A DNA stretch of 64,000 nucleotides from Spongiactinospora sp. TRM90649 (GTDB lineage: Bacteria; Actinomycetota; Actinomycetes; Streptosporangiales; Streptosporangiaceae): positions 124,001 through 188,000 of the forward strand of contig NZ_JARLTC010000002.1 in NCBI RefSeq assembly GCF_029382225.1. Reading direction: 5' to 3'. The position numbers and the translations under genes were made by a program. Under the pieces are notes generated by a model. It made no database searches, was not told where the DNA came from, and saw only the letters and a list, made by a program, of their open reading frames with translations. Shown in pieces: positions 8,936-17,154 of the stretch (positions are counted from its first letter, which is position 1; every line of letters begins with the position of its first letter).

Positions 8936-10291
8936 ATGAGTTCCACCTCAGACGCGGGCCTCCCCGCGCCGCCCAGGTCACCCTCCGCAGTGATGGGCGT
9001 GCTGTCCCGTATCGGCCGCTCGCTCATGCTGCCGATCGCGGCCCTGCCCGCCGCGGCGCTGCTCTTCCGCCTCGGGGAGAACGACCTGCTGGGGCGCACG
9101 GACAACGTGACGATGGACCAGATCGCGGGGATCGTCGGCGGCGCGGGCCGCGCGCTGTTCGAGGCGCTGCCGCTGCTGTTCGCGGTGGGGGTGGCGATCG
9201 GCTTCGCGCGCAAGGCGGACGGCTCGACGGCGCTGGCGGCGGTGGTCGGCTATCTGGTCTTCGACCGCATCACCAAGCTGATGTTCTTCCAGTCGGATCT
9301 GAAGGACCAGGTGTCGCAGAAGGTCGTGGGCGCGAACGGCGTCGCCACCGACACCATCAATCTGGCCGCCGAGAACCCCACCCGGGTGCTCGGCGGGATC
9401 CTCATCGGGGTCGTCACCGCGCTGCTCTGGCAGCGGTATTACCGGACCAAACTGCCCGCCTGGCTGGCGTTCTTCGGTGGACGTAGGTTCGTACCGATTT
9501 TGACGGCCCTCGCAGCACTTGTCCTTGGTGTCATTTTTGGCCTGATCTGGCCACCCATCGGCGACGCCCTGCGCGAGTTCGGCGACTGGCTGGCCGCCAA
9601 TTCGACCCTCGGCGCGGGTCTTTACGGACTGTTCAATCGTTTCCTGATCCCCCTTGGTCTGCACCACTTCCTGAATTCCATCGTGTGGTTCACGATCCCC
9701 GAGTGCCAGGCCGGCGTGGAGGGCACCGTCACGAACGCGGCGGGCGACCTGAACTGCTACTTCGCCGGACACGTGGGCTCCGGCGAGTTCATGGCCGGGT
9801 TCTTCCCGGTCATGATGTTCGGCCTCCCCGCCGCCGCCCTGGCGATCTGGCGTGCCGCGCCGCCGCACCGGCGGGCGAGCGTCGGCAGCATCATGTTCTC
9901 GGCCGCACTGGTCTCCTTCGTCACGGGCATCACCGAGCCGATCGAGTTCGCGTTCATCTTCGTGGCTCCGGCGCTGTTCATCGCGCACGCCGTACTGACC
10001 GGTCTGTCCATGGCGATCACCGCGGCCATGGACGGCTGGCTCGGCTTCGGCTTCTCGGCGGGCCTGATCGACGCGGTGCTCAACCTGCCGAAGGCCAACA
10101 CGAACAACTACTGGCTGATCATGGGCCTCGGACTGATATACGGGGTCGTGTACTATGCGATCTTCAGTTTCCTGATCAGGAAACTGAACATAATGACCCC
10201 CGGCCGGGAACCCGATCCAGAGGCGGCCGACACCCGAGAACCGGCGGCGGCGACGGCGGAGCCGCCTCCAGAGAAACGCGCCGCCCCCTGA
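8936..10291 (+). CDS. PTS GlcNAc/glucose-type EIIC membrane permease
   Basis: A 451-residue membrane protein that carries the sugar across and presents it for phosphorylation. About ten hydrophobic segments are visible, starting at SLMLPIAALPAAALLF. The family signature GITEPIEFAFIFVAP lies in the fourth quarter, and the substrate-loop region holds LHHFLNSIVWF. No EIIB domain is fused; EIIB is the separate 82-residue protein at 6639-6887. The last 40 residues are a polar Pro/Glu/Ala tail. AGGAGG lies 7 nt before the ATG. It is co-transcribed with dasR and is followed by a strong hairpin. The substrate is most likely GlcNAc given the neighbours. Confidence 0.94.
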   Translation: MSSTSDAGLPAPPRSPSAVMGVLSRIGRSLMLPIAALPAAALLFRLGENDLLGRTDNVTMDQIAGIVGGAGRALFEALPLLFAVGVAIGFARKADGSTALAAVVGYLVFDRITKLMFFQSDLKDQVSQKVVGANGVATDTINLAAENPTRVLGGILIGVVTALLWQRYYRTKLPAWLAFFGGRRFVPILTALAALVLGVIFGLIWPPIGDALREFGDWLAANSTLGAGLYGLFNRFLIPLGLHHFLNSIVWFTIPECQAGVEGTVTNAAGDLNCYFAGHVGSGEFMAGFFPVMMFGLPAAALAIWRAAPPHRRASVGSIMFSAALVSFVTGITEPIEFAFIFVAPALFIAHAVLTGLSMAITAAMDGWLGFGFSAGLIDAVLNLPKANTNNYWLIMGLGLIYGVVYYAIFSFLIRKLNIMTPGREPDPEAADTREPAAATAEPPPEKRAAP

Positions 10292-10329
10292 CCCTCGGCC
10301 TCCGGGGAATTCTCACAGCAGTGGTCAAC

Positions 10330-10362
10330 GAACGCCGCACCGGCAGAGCCGGTGCGGCGTTC
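10330..10362. terminator. Perfect 15-bp hairpin after EIIC
   Basis: GAACGCCGCACCGGC and its exact complement flank a 3-nt AGA loop, 39 nt after the EIIC stop. There is no T-run, typical of high-GC actinobacterial terminators. Confidence 0.85.
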
Positions 10363-10375
10363 AACTGAATCCGCC

Positions 10376-10767
10376 GCATTTAACGATACGATGAATGGCC
10401 GCGCATAAACGCCCACACCATCCCGGCCGAATAGCGTTCAAATATTCAACGTATTCATGCGAGCCGGTATACCCCGTCGCGAAGGCGAGCCGCCCCACAG
10501 CGCACGGTGATCGCCGGATCCGGTAGCCCGCCGGCGACGCTGCGCCATTCCCGCATGACGGCGGCCCCGGCCGGGAGAAATCGAATACGCACGGTGAATG
10601 CGTGGGATCTGGGCGGCGCGACATGGCCCGCCGATATGGCTAAAGACGGCATAAAGACAATGGCGACGATTCCCGCACTCGCGAGTTAGGCTTTGGCCCG
10701 TTCACGACTCCGGCACTTCCAATAACAAAAGGCGGCCGGCGGAACTCCCACTGCCGGGCCCCACTCA
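10376..10767. other. Non-coding stretch between EIIC and the DUF4394 gene
   Basis: About 390 bases with lower GC (for example the AT-rich segment around 10435-10455) and no open frame with actinobacterial third-position bias. The short frames here have no recognisable family. It probably holds the promoter of the DUF4394 gene, but I cannot place one with confidence. Confidence 0.5.
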
Positions 10768-10782
10768 ATGGAGGCGGAATCA

Positions 10783-11694
10783 ATGCAGGGACAGGTCAAG
10801 AAGGCAATCTCCGCGATGATCGCCCTCGCGTCCGCGGCGGCGATCACCCTCTCGTCGGCCGGGACCGCGACGGCGGCGAGTTCCACGACGACCACGCGGC
10901 CCGCGGCGGCCAAGACCACTGCCACCGTGCCATCACTGCGCGCCTTCGGGATCAGCGGTGACGGAAAACTGATGGCCACCTTCCTCACCGACGATCCTGG
11001 GGAGCTCAACTGGGTCAGGCGGATCAGCGGGCTCGTCGGCGACACCGCCGCGATCGGAATCGACTTCCGCGTGCAGGACGGCAAGTTCTACACCGTCGGT
11101 AACCGCGGCGGCATCTACACGATCACCTTGCCGACCGGTAGCTCCGACGTGATCGTCACCAAGGTCTCCCAGCTCAGCGTGGGACTGCGGGGCACCTACT
11201 TCGGCGTGGACTTCAACCCCGCCGCCGACCGGCTGCGCGTGGTCAGCGACACCGGCCAGAACCTGCGGCACAACCTCGCGACGAACACCACGGAATCCGA
11301 CCCGGCCCTGAACACCGGTCCGTGCGCCCCGGCGGTCACCGGCATCACCGCCGCCGCCTACACCAACAACGACCTCAGCGGCGCGACCGGGACCACGCTG
11401 TTCGACATCAACACGAGCACCGATGAGGTCGTCCTGCAGTCACCGGCCAACCTCGGCCTGCTGGCCACGGTCGGCGCGCTGGGCGTGGCCGCCGACGCCA
11501 ACGCGGGCCTCGACATCTACAGCGACCTGAGCGGCGGCAAGACCGTCTCCAACGCGGCCTTCGCCACCCTCGTCGTCCCCAACGGCGACGCCACGCTCAA
11601 CTCGGTCGACGTCCTCACCGGCGCCGCCACCCCGATCGGCGACCCGTTCCCGATCGCCATCACCGACATCGCCCTCGCCCTCGACACCAACTGA
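10783..11694 (+). CDS. Secreted DUF4394 domain protein
   Basis: A 303-residue exported protein. Residues 1-31 form a signal peptide (KK, then a long Ala/Leu/Ile core ending AGTATA). After a Thr/Ala-rich linker, the rest matches the DUF4394 pattern: repeats built around GIDFRVQDGKFYTVGNRG, GVDFNPAADRLRVVSDTGQN and a final ALALD, suggesting a beta-propeller-like fold. Function is unknown. ATG 10783 is chosen because GGAGGCGG lies 8 nt upstream; the ATG at 10768 has none. It stands alone between two hairpins. Confidence 0.88.
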   Translation: MQGQVKKAISAMIALASAAAITLSSAGTATAASSTTTTRPAAAKTTATVPSLRAFGISGDGKLMATFLTDDPGELNWVRRISGLVGDTAAIGIDFRVQDGKFYTVGNRGGIYTITLPTGSSDVIVTKVSQLSVGLRGTYFGVDFNPAADRLRVVSDTGQNLRHNLATNTTESDPALNTGPCAPAVTGITAAAYTNNDLSGATGTTLFDINTSTDEVVLQSPANLGLLATVGALGVAADANAGLDIYSDLSGGKTVSNAAFATLVVPNGDATLNSVDVLTGAATPIGDPFPIAITDIALALDTN

Positions 11695-11745
11695 CCCAAG
11701 CCGACACCACCTTCGAACAACCGCTGAACCACCCTTGAACCACCG

Positions 11746-11774
11746 CGCCCGCGCCGGTCCCACCGGCGCGGGCG
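11746..11774. terminator. 13-bp hairpin between DUF4394 gene and methyltransferase
   Basis: CGCCCGCGCCGGT and its complement flank a CCC loop, followed by TTCTG. It lies between two convergent genes and can serve both. Confidence 0.8.
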
Positions 11775-11847
11775 TTCTGCCGCCCGCCGGTCGTGTACAA
11801 GTGGCAGAGACACGCACTTGCACCAGTGCCGCCGGCCACGGGCCCGC

Positions 11848-12537
11848 TCAGCGGCGCTGGAACTCCGCCAGCCAGCAGTTGACGGTGGGGGCGTCGGGGT
11901 TGGGCAGGCTCTCGACGCTCACGGCTCCGAGGCCGTCGTCCGCGAACGACTCGACCTCGGAGCGGACCAGCGGCCACGGCGGGCCCTGGACGTGCGCCGT
12001 CGCGGGGTCGTCGGCGGTCGCCACCACGACGAGCGTGCCGCCCGGCCCCACCATGCGCCGCACGTTCGCGATGGCCTCGGGGCGCACCTCACGGGGCAGC
12101 GCCTGCACGGTGTAGACCTCCACGACGAGGTCGAACGCCCCCTGCCACTCCGCAGGAGGGGCCAGCAGATCGGCCACCACATACCGCACGGCCGAGGCGG
12201 GGAACCGCGCCCGCGCGGTGCGGACGGCGGTCGGGGACACGTCGAACGCGTCCGTGGTGTACCCGAGCGAGCAGACGTACTCGGCGTCGTGCCCGAGGCC
12301 GCAGCCGACCACCAGCGCCCGCCGTCCGGCGCCGTCCGCGTCCCGCTCCCTGGCCCAGCGGGCCAGCAACGGCCGCGGCCCCGCCCGGTCCCACGGCATC
12401 GTCACCGCCCCGCGCTCCCCCGCCGCGTAGAGCCGCTCGAACCACCCCGTCGGATCCCCTTCGGCCAGCGACTCGGCCGCGAGCCGATCCGCCTCCTCGT
12501 CCCAGCCCGCAGGGCCACCCGCTCGCGCATTCATCAT
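11848..12537 (-). CDS. Class I SAM-dependent methyltransferase
   Basis: A 229-residue cytosolic methyltransferase. The SAM-binding motif I is ALVVGCGLGHDAEY (about residues 75-88), the acidic motif II loop is DAFDVSPTAV, and motif III/post-I is DLVVEVYTVQALP. The N-terminal part (GWFERLYAAGERGAVTMPWDR) resembles the thiopurine-methyltransferase-like subgroup; the substrate is unknown. Two ATG codons stand in tandem (12535-12537 and 12532-12534) with AGGGTGG upstream. The frame stays open far upstream, across the MFS gene, but that part is only high-GC shadow. Confidence 0.85.
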   Translation of the reverse strand: MMNARAGGPAGWDEEADRLAAESLAEGDPTGWFERLYAAGERGAVTMPWDRAGPRPLLARWARERDADGAGRRALVVGCGLGHDAEYVCSLGYTTDAFDVSPTAVRTARARFPASAVRYVVADLLAPPAEWQGAFDLVVEVYTVQALPREVRPEAIANVRRMVGPGGTLVVVATADDPATAHVQGPPWPLVRSEVESFADDGLGAVSVESLPNPDAPTVNCWLAEFQRR

Positions 12538-12623
12538 GCGGGCCACCCTGACGCCCCGCCACCCCGAATTCAATAGCCGATTCGGGGCGTCAGGGGACCG
12601 ATTCGAGCTGAGCGACGGCGCCG

Positions 12624-14009
12624 CTACCGCGCGTTCTCGGCGGGCAACGCCGGCGCGTCCTCCAGGGGCGTCTCGTCGGCCGGTTCGTCGTCGGTGGCCT
12701 GCTGGTCGAGGGGGTGGGCGAGCTCGTCGGCGGGCATCCGCGCCAGCACGATCGCCAGGATTGCGATGGGCAGCGGGATGAGGCCCGCGATGATGAAGGT
12801 CGCGTTGAGGCCGAGCACGGAGCTGACCGGGCCCGCGAGGGCCATGGAGATCGGCATGAAGACCAGCGAGACGAAGAAGTCGAGGCTCGACACCCGGCCG
12901 AGCAGGGCGGGCGGCACCCGGCGCTGCAACAGCGTGCCCCAGATCACCATCGGGGCGTTGAACAGCGCGCCGAGCGCGAACGCGGCCAGCACGATCACCC
13001 ACACGTTGCCCGCCACGCCGATCAGCACGAACGGGAGACAGGCGACCCCCCAGGTCAGGTTCATCACCGTCAGGTAGCGCCTGGGCATCCGCCGCGACGC
13101 CATCACCAGCGAGGACAGTGCGCCGCTGATGCCGAAGGCGGCCATCACGATCGCGTGCTCGCGCGGCCCGCCGCCCGCGCCGTCCTTCACCGCGAACGGG
13201 ATGAGGACCTCCATCGGCCCCATGATGACCAGGATCATCAGCGAGGCGAACAGCAGCGTGGCCAGCAGCCAGGGCGTCTTGAGCATGTAGACGAAGCCCT
13301 CGCGGATGTCGGCCAGCATCGACACGACGGGATGCCGCGCCTGCCCGCCGTCCTGACCGTCCTGTTCGCGTTCGGCGCGCAGTGCGACCGGCCGCATCAG
13401 CACCAGGAAGACCGTCGCCACGACCTGCGAGAGCGCCCCCACGCTCAACGCCAGGCCCGGCGAGTGGGCCGCCACCATGAGGCTGGCGATCGCGGGCCCC
13501 GCCGCCTGCATGATCACCGGCCGCAGCATGTTCTCGACGCCGTTGGCCGCCATCAGATTGTCGGCCGGGACGATCGCGGGCAGCATCGCGGAGTAGGCCG
13601 GGAAGTAGAACCCGCTGCCGATGCCCCGGACCAGCGCGATCAGCGCGAGGTGCCAGACCTCGATCACCCCGGACATCGCGAGCACCGCCCCGAGAACGGC
13701 CGCGCTCGCCAGGATCAGCTCGGTGGTCAGCAGGATGCGCCGCTGCGGCACCCGGTCGGCGATGGCCCCGCCGAGCAGGACGGTGACCACCATGCCCACG
13801 GCCGTGCCGGTGGTGACGAGCGACAGCTCCCCGGCTTTGCCGCCGAGCGCGATCACCTGCCAGACCATGGCCATCAGCCACAGTCCCTCACCGAACATGG
13901 AAGCGGTCAGCGACCCGACGAGCATTCGATACTGGCCGTGCTGGAACGGCTGGAGCGGCCCACGCAGCCAGCGCGACCCCGCGGCTTCAGCGACGGTCGG
14001 TTCGGACAT
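12624..14009 (-). CDS. MFS transporter (EntS/MFS_3-like exporter)
   Basis: A 461-residue membrane protein with about 12 hydrophobic segments, the first beginning at MLVGSLTASMFGEGLWLMAM. The cytosolic loop after segment 2 reads GGAIADRVPQRRILL, the MFS motif A region. The type is that of drug or siderophore exporters of the EntS group. The last 40 residues are acidic and Pro-rich. ATG 14007-14009 has GGAGG 8 nt upstream; a GTG 5 codons earlier overlaps that RBS and is rejected. The methyltransferase gene lies 86 nt downstream on the same strand and may be co-transcribed. Confidence 0.9.
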   Translation of the reverse strand: MSEPTVAEAAGSRWLRGPLQPFQHGQYRMLVGSLTASMFGEGLWLMAMVWQVIALGGKAGELSLVTTGTAVGMVVTVLLGGAIADRVPQRRILLTTELILASAAVLGAVLAMSGVIEVWHLALIALVRGIGSGFYFPAYSAMLPAIVPADNLMAANGVENMLRPVIMQAAGPAIASLMVAAHSPGLALSVGALSQVVATVFLVLMRPVALRAEREQDGQDGGQARHPVVSMLADIREGFVYMLKTPWLLATLLFASLMILVIMGPMEVLIPFAVKDGAGGGPREHAIVMAAFGISGALSSLVMASRRMPRRYLTVMNLTWGVACLPFVLIGVAGNVWVIVLAAFALGALFNAPMVIWGTLLQRRVPPALLGRVSSLDFFVSLVFMPISMALAGPVSSVLGLNATFIIAGLIPLPIAILAIVLARMPADELAHPLDQQATDDEPADETPLEDAPALPAENAR

Positions 14010-14123
14010 GTCAGGTGCCTCCAAGCACGGCTAGAGCTGCGAACGATCGGCACCAAGGTAGACCCGGCCACTGACAGATTGTCATCCGTTGTCCCGCGCG
14101 ATCCACCGAATATCTCCCCGGGG

Positions 14124-15278
14124 TCAGCGTGGTGTGGGCAGCGGGGCGTCCGGGGTGAAGTGCTGGTCGTCGAGGTGCGCGACGGCGTAGTCGATGGCGC
14201 CGGTGACCACGCACTCGTCGCCCAGCGTCGAGGCGCGCAGGTCGGGCAGGCGCATGCAGGCGCGTTCCAGGCGCGCGCGCAGCGGCGGCAGCAGTACGTC
14301 GGCCGAGCGGGAGAACCCGCCGCCCAGCACGACGACCTGCGGGTCGAGCAGGAGCACCATCGCGCTGGTGCCGACGGCAAGGTCCTCGACGTACTGCTCG
14401 ACCGCCGCCAGGGCCACCGGGTCGCCCGCGCGGGCGGCGGCCAGGGTGTAGCCGGCGGCGTCCGCGGGCGGGGTGCCCTCGGGGATGATCGCGCAGTTCT
14501 GCAGGTGGTCGGACGCGTCGAACAACTGCGCCTGCGGCAGCATGGCGATCTCGCCGGCCGCCGCGCCGAACCCGCGGTGCACCTTGCCGTCGATGATGAC
14601 CGCCGCGCCCATCCGGCGGCCGACGTGCAGGAACACCACGTCGTCGACGTCGCGTGCGGCCCCGCGCACGGCCTCCGCCCTGGCGGCCAGACGGCTGTCG
14701 TTCTCGACGAGCACCTCGCAGGGGAACAGCCGGCGCAGGTGCCCGGCCAGGTCGAACCCGGTCCACGCGGGGATGGCCGCGCAGTACAGGATGCGCCCCT
14801 CCGCGGTGATCACGCCGATCGTGCCCGCGGCGAGGATCCAGACGTCCTCGATGGTCTTGCCGCCCAGCGTCAGGCAGCTCGCGACCGCGCGCTCGATCGC
14901 GGCCAGCCGCTCGGGAAGGGGGGTGTCCGGCTCCACGGGCTGGCGGGTCTCGGAGAGGATCACGCCGTTCAGGTCCGCCAGGGCGGCCCGGATGTTGTGA
15001 CCTCCTATGTCGAGCCCCACCAGGTAGCCGCTTCCCGCGCGGAACCGGTAGCGGCGGGCGGGCCTGCCGACCGTGCCCTGCGCGGGCGGGGTCTCCTCCA
15101 CCCAGCCGAGCGTCATCAGCTCGTCCACGACCTCCTTGGTTGAGGGACGCGACAAGCCGGTCCGCTCGGCCAGGGTCGACAGCGTCAGGGGCCCGGCGGC
15201 ACGCAGCGCCGCGATCGCGGTCAGGGCGTTGAGCTGCCTGAGTCGTGACAGGTCGCCGCCGCGAAGTGTGGGGGGCAT
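14124..15278 (-). CDS. ROK-family transcriptional regulator
   Basis: A 384-residue regulator with an N-terminal winged helix (LRQLNALTAIAALR ... TGLSRPSTKEVVDEL) followed by a ROK domain starting YLVGLDIGGHNIRAAL. The usual ROK zinc motif CxCGxxGC is absent: after the GAAAGEIAML segment the chain runs HLQNCAIIP. The phosphate-binding segment reads VENDSRLAA rather than the kinase form. It is therefore a sugar-sensing repressor without kinase activity (inference). It is divergent from the GH20/ABC operon, which it probably controls. The start is the ATG at 15276-15278; longer starts up to 15392 would run into the divergent promoter. Confidence 0.85.
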   Translation of the reverse strand: MPPTLRGGDLSRLRQLNALTAIAALRAAGPLTLSTLAERTGLSRPSTKEVVDELMTLGWVEETPPAQGTVGRPARRYRFRAGSGYLVGLDIGGHNIRAALADLNGVILSETRQPVEPDTPLPERLAAIERAVASCLTLGGKTIEDVWILAAGTIGVITAEGRILYCAAIPAWTGFDLAGHLRRLFPCEVLVENDSRLAARAEAVRGAARDVDDVVFLHVGRRMGAAVIIDGKVHRGFGAAAGEIAMLPQAQLFDASDHLQNCAIIPEGTPPADAAGYTLAAARAGDPVALAAVEQYVEDLAVGTSAMVLLLDPQVVVLGGGFSRSADVLLPPLRARLERACMRLPDLRASTLGDECVVTGAIDYAVAHLDDQHFTPDAPLPTPR

Positions 15279-15298
15279 CGTCGTCCTAACGCAGGTCT

Positions 15299-15377
15299 CC
15301 TCGATAAGGCCGAGGCTCATTATGCCAGCCCGTCGAGGTCCGAATGTGATCGAAGTCAGCCATTCCGAGCAAGAATG
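15299..15377. promoter_or_regulatory. Two candidate ROK operator half-palindromes
   Basis: CCTCG-N7-CGAGG (15299-15315) and CATTC-N7-GAATG (15361-15377) share the same geometry, 5-bp arms and a 7-bp gap, within the ROK/GH20 divergent region. The second lies just before the -35 of the downstream promoter. The arms differ in sequence, so the pairing is weak evidence. Confidence 0.3.
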
Positions 15378-15381
15378 AGCA

Positions 15382-15411
15382 TTGACCCTCACTCTGGGCC
15401 GATGCTAATAA
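15382..15411 (+). promoter_or_regulatory. Promoter of the GH20-ABC transporter operon
   Basis: TTGACC (15382-15387) and TAATAA (15406-15411) are separated by 18 nt, the best sigma70-like pair in the divergent region. It would give a leader of about 125 nt before the GH20 start. Confidence 0.55.
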
Positions 15412-15543
15412 TGAAGCGCTCCTTCGTAAAGGGGGTCGGGCCCCACCCACGGCGCGGCCCTCCCGCCGGCGGGCGCCGTCGGTCACACCCGGGAACGCGC
15501 CCGGGGCGAGGAGTCTCCTTCATCAGTTCCGAGAGGCCGGTTA

Positions 15544-17154
15544 ATGATCGTCCCCAAGCCCCTGCGACACGAGGCCAGACCGGGCCGCTTCGTCATCGAC
15601 CGGAGCACCGCGCTCACCGCCGATCCCGCGCTCGGCGAGATCGCCTCCTGGCTGCGCGGGGAACTCAGCCCGGTCACCGGCGGCGAGCTGCTGCCCGGCG
15701 GCCCGGGATCGGCGACGATACGGCTCAGGCTGGACGACCTGCCTCCCGGCGCCTACCGGCTGACCGTCACGCCCGACGAGGTCGCGCTCGACGCCGGGTC
15801 GGCGGCCGGCGCCTTCTACGGGGCGCAGACGCTGCGCCAGCTCCTGCCGCCCGCCGCCTTCCGCCGGGCGGGCGCCGGCGTGCCACTGGAGCTGCCCGCC
15901 GTCCACGTCGAGGACCGCCCCCGCTTCGCCTGGCGCGGCACGATCCTCGACGTGGCCCGGCACTTCATGACCAAGGCGGACGTGCTGCGCTTCATCGACC
16001 TGATGGCCATGCACAAGCTGAACGTCCTGCACCTGCACCTGACCGACGACCAGGGCTGGCGCATCGAGATCAAGCGCTACCCGCGCCTCACCGAGATCGG
16101 CTCCTGGCGCGAGGAGAGCCAGGTCGGCTGGCTGGGCGAGATGGACGGCCGGCCGCACGGCGGCTTCTACACCCAGGACGACGTCCGCGAGATCGTCGCC
16201 TACGCCGCACGCCGTCACATCTCGGTCGTGCCCGAGATCGACCTGCCCGGCCACACCCAGGCGGCCATCGCCGCCTACCCCGAGCTGGGCAACCTCGACA
16301 CCCCGCTCGGCGTGGGCACCACCTGGGGCGTCGGGCACAACGTGCTCAACGTCGAGGACTCCACGATCGAGTTCTTCAAGAACGTCTTCGACGAGGTGCT
16401 CGAACTGTTCCCGGGACCCTACGTGTGCGTAGGCGGGGACGAGTGCCCCAAGGACCAGTGGCGCGCCAGCCCCGCGGCCCGCCGCCGCATCGCCGAGCTG
16501 GGGCTGCGCGACGAGGAGGAACTGCAGAGCTGGTTCATCCGCCGCTTCGACGACTACCTGACCGCGCGCGGGCGGCGCCTGGTCGGCTGGGACGAGATCC
16601 TGGAGGGCGGGCTCGCCCCCGGCGCGGTGGTGGCCTCCTGGCGGGCCGACCTCGGCGCGGTGGCCGCCGCCCGCGCCGGGCACGACGTCATCAACTGCTC
16701 CAACACCGACGTCTACCTGGACTACCGGCAGAGCGAGCGCGACGACGAGCCGATGCCGTTCAGGACCGTGCTCACCCTCGAAGACGTCTACGCCTTCGAC
16801 CCCGTCCCGCCCGCGCTGCGCGGCGACCCGGCCGCGGAACGGGTCCTGGGCGCGCAGTGCGGCATCTGGACCGAGCTGATCGACTCCACCCGGCACATCG
16901 ACTACATGGCCTTCCCTCGGCTGGCGGCCTTCGCGGAGACCGTCTGGTCGGGCCCCGAGCGGGACCTCGCCGACTTCCGCCGCCGCCTGGCCGCCCACCT
17001 GCCGCGCCTGGACGCGATCGGCGTCGAGTACCGGCGCGAGTCCGGCCCGCTGCCCTGGCAGCGGCGCCCGGGCGTGCCCGGCATGCCCGAGGAGCGCGAC
17101 GAGTGGCAGGCGACGCTCGACTCCTGGACGGCCAACCTCAGGGACGCGCTGTGA
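15544..17154 (+). CDS. GH20 beta-N-acetylhexosaminidase (intracellular)
   Basis: A 536-residue glycoside hydrolase family 20 enzyme that cuts terminal GlcNAc or GalNAc from oligosaccharides by substrate-assisted catalysis. The N-terminal GH20b domain spans about residues 1-120. The catalytic barrel begins at FAWRGTILDVARHFM and includes KLNVLHLHLTDDQGWRIE, and the catalytic pair is D299-E300 in CVGGDECPKDQW. No signal peptide is seen, so it acts on imported oligomers. GAGAGG lies about 9 nt before the ATG. It is the first gene of an operon with the fused permease and a sugar-binding protein; its TGA overlaps the permease GTG. Confidence 0.95.
   Translation: MIVPKPLRHEARPGRFVIDRSTALTADPALGEIASWLRGELSPVTGGELLPGGPGSATIRLRLDDLPPGAYRLTVTPDEVALDAGSAAGAFYGAQTLRQLLPPAAFRRAGAGVPLELPAVHVEDRPRFAWRGTILDVARHFMTKADVLRFIDLMAMHKLNVLHLHLTDDQGWRIEIKRYPRLTEIGSWREESQVGWLGEMDGRPHGGFYTQDDVREIVAYAARRHISVVPEIDLPGHTQAAIAAYPELGNLDTPLGVGTTWGVGHNVLNVEDSTIEFFKNVFDEVLELFPGPYVCVGGDECPKDQWRASPAARRRIAELGLRDEEELQSWFIRRFDDYLTARGRRLVGWDEILEGGLAPGAVVASWRADLGAVAAARAGHDVINCSNTDVYLDYRQSERDDEPMPFRTVLTLEDVYAFDPVPPALRGDPAAERVLGAQCGIWTELIDSTRHIDYMAFPRLAAFAETVWSGPERDLADFRRRLAAHLPRLDAIGVEYRRESGPLPWQRRPGVPGMPEERDEWQATLDSWTANLRDAL

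Noticed and set aside
10455..10689. Short open frames on both strands in the gap after EIIC
   Set aside because: No third-position GC bias, no RBS, no family resemblance.
12538..13881. Apparent 5' extension of the methyltransferase across the MFS gene
   Set aside because: Shadow frame of the MFS gene; the methyltransferase begins at the tandem ATG codons at 12532-12537.
15375..17150. Apparent 5' extension of the permease gene, giving one frame of 1213 codons
   Set aside because: This part is the out-of-frame shadow of the GH20 gene. The permease starts at GTG 17151, which overlaps the GH20 stop.
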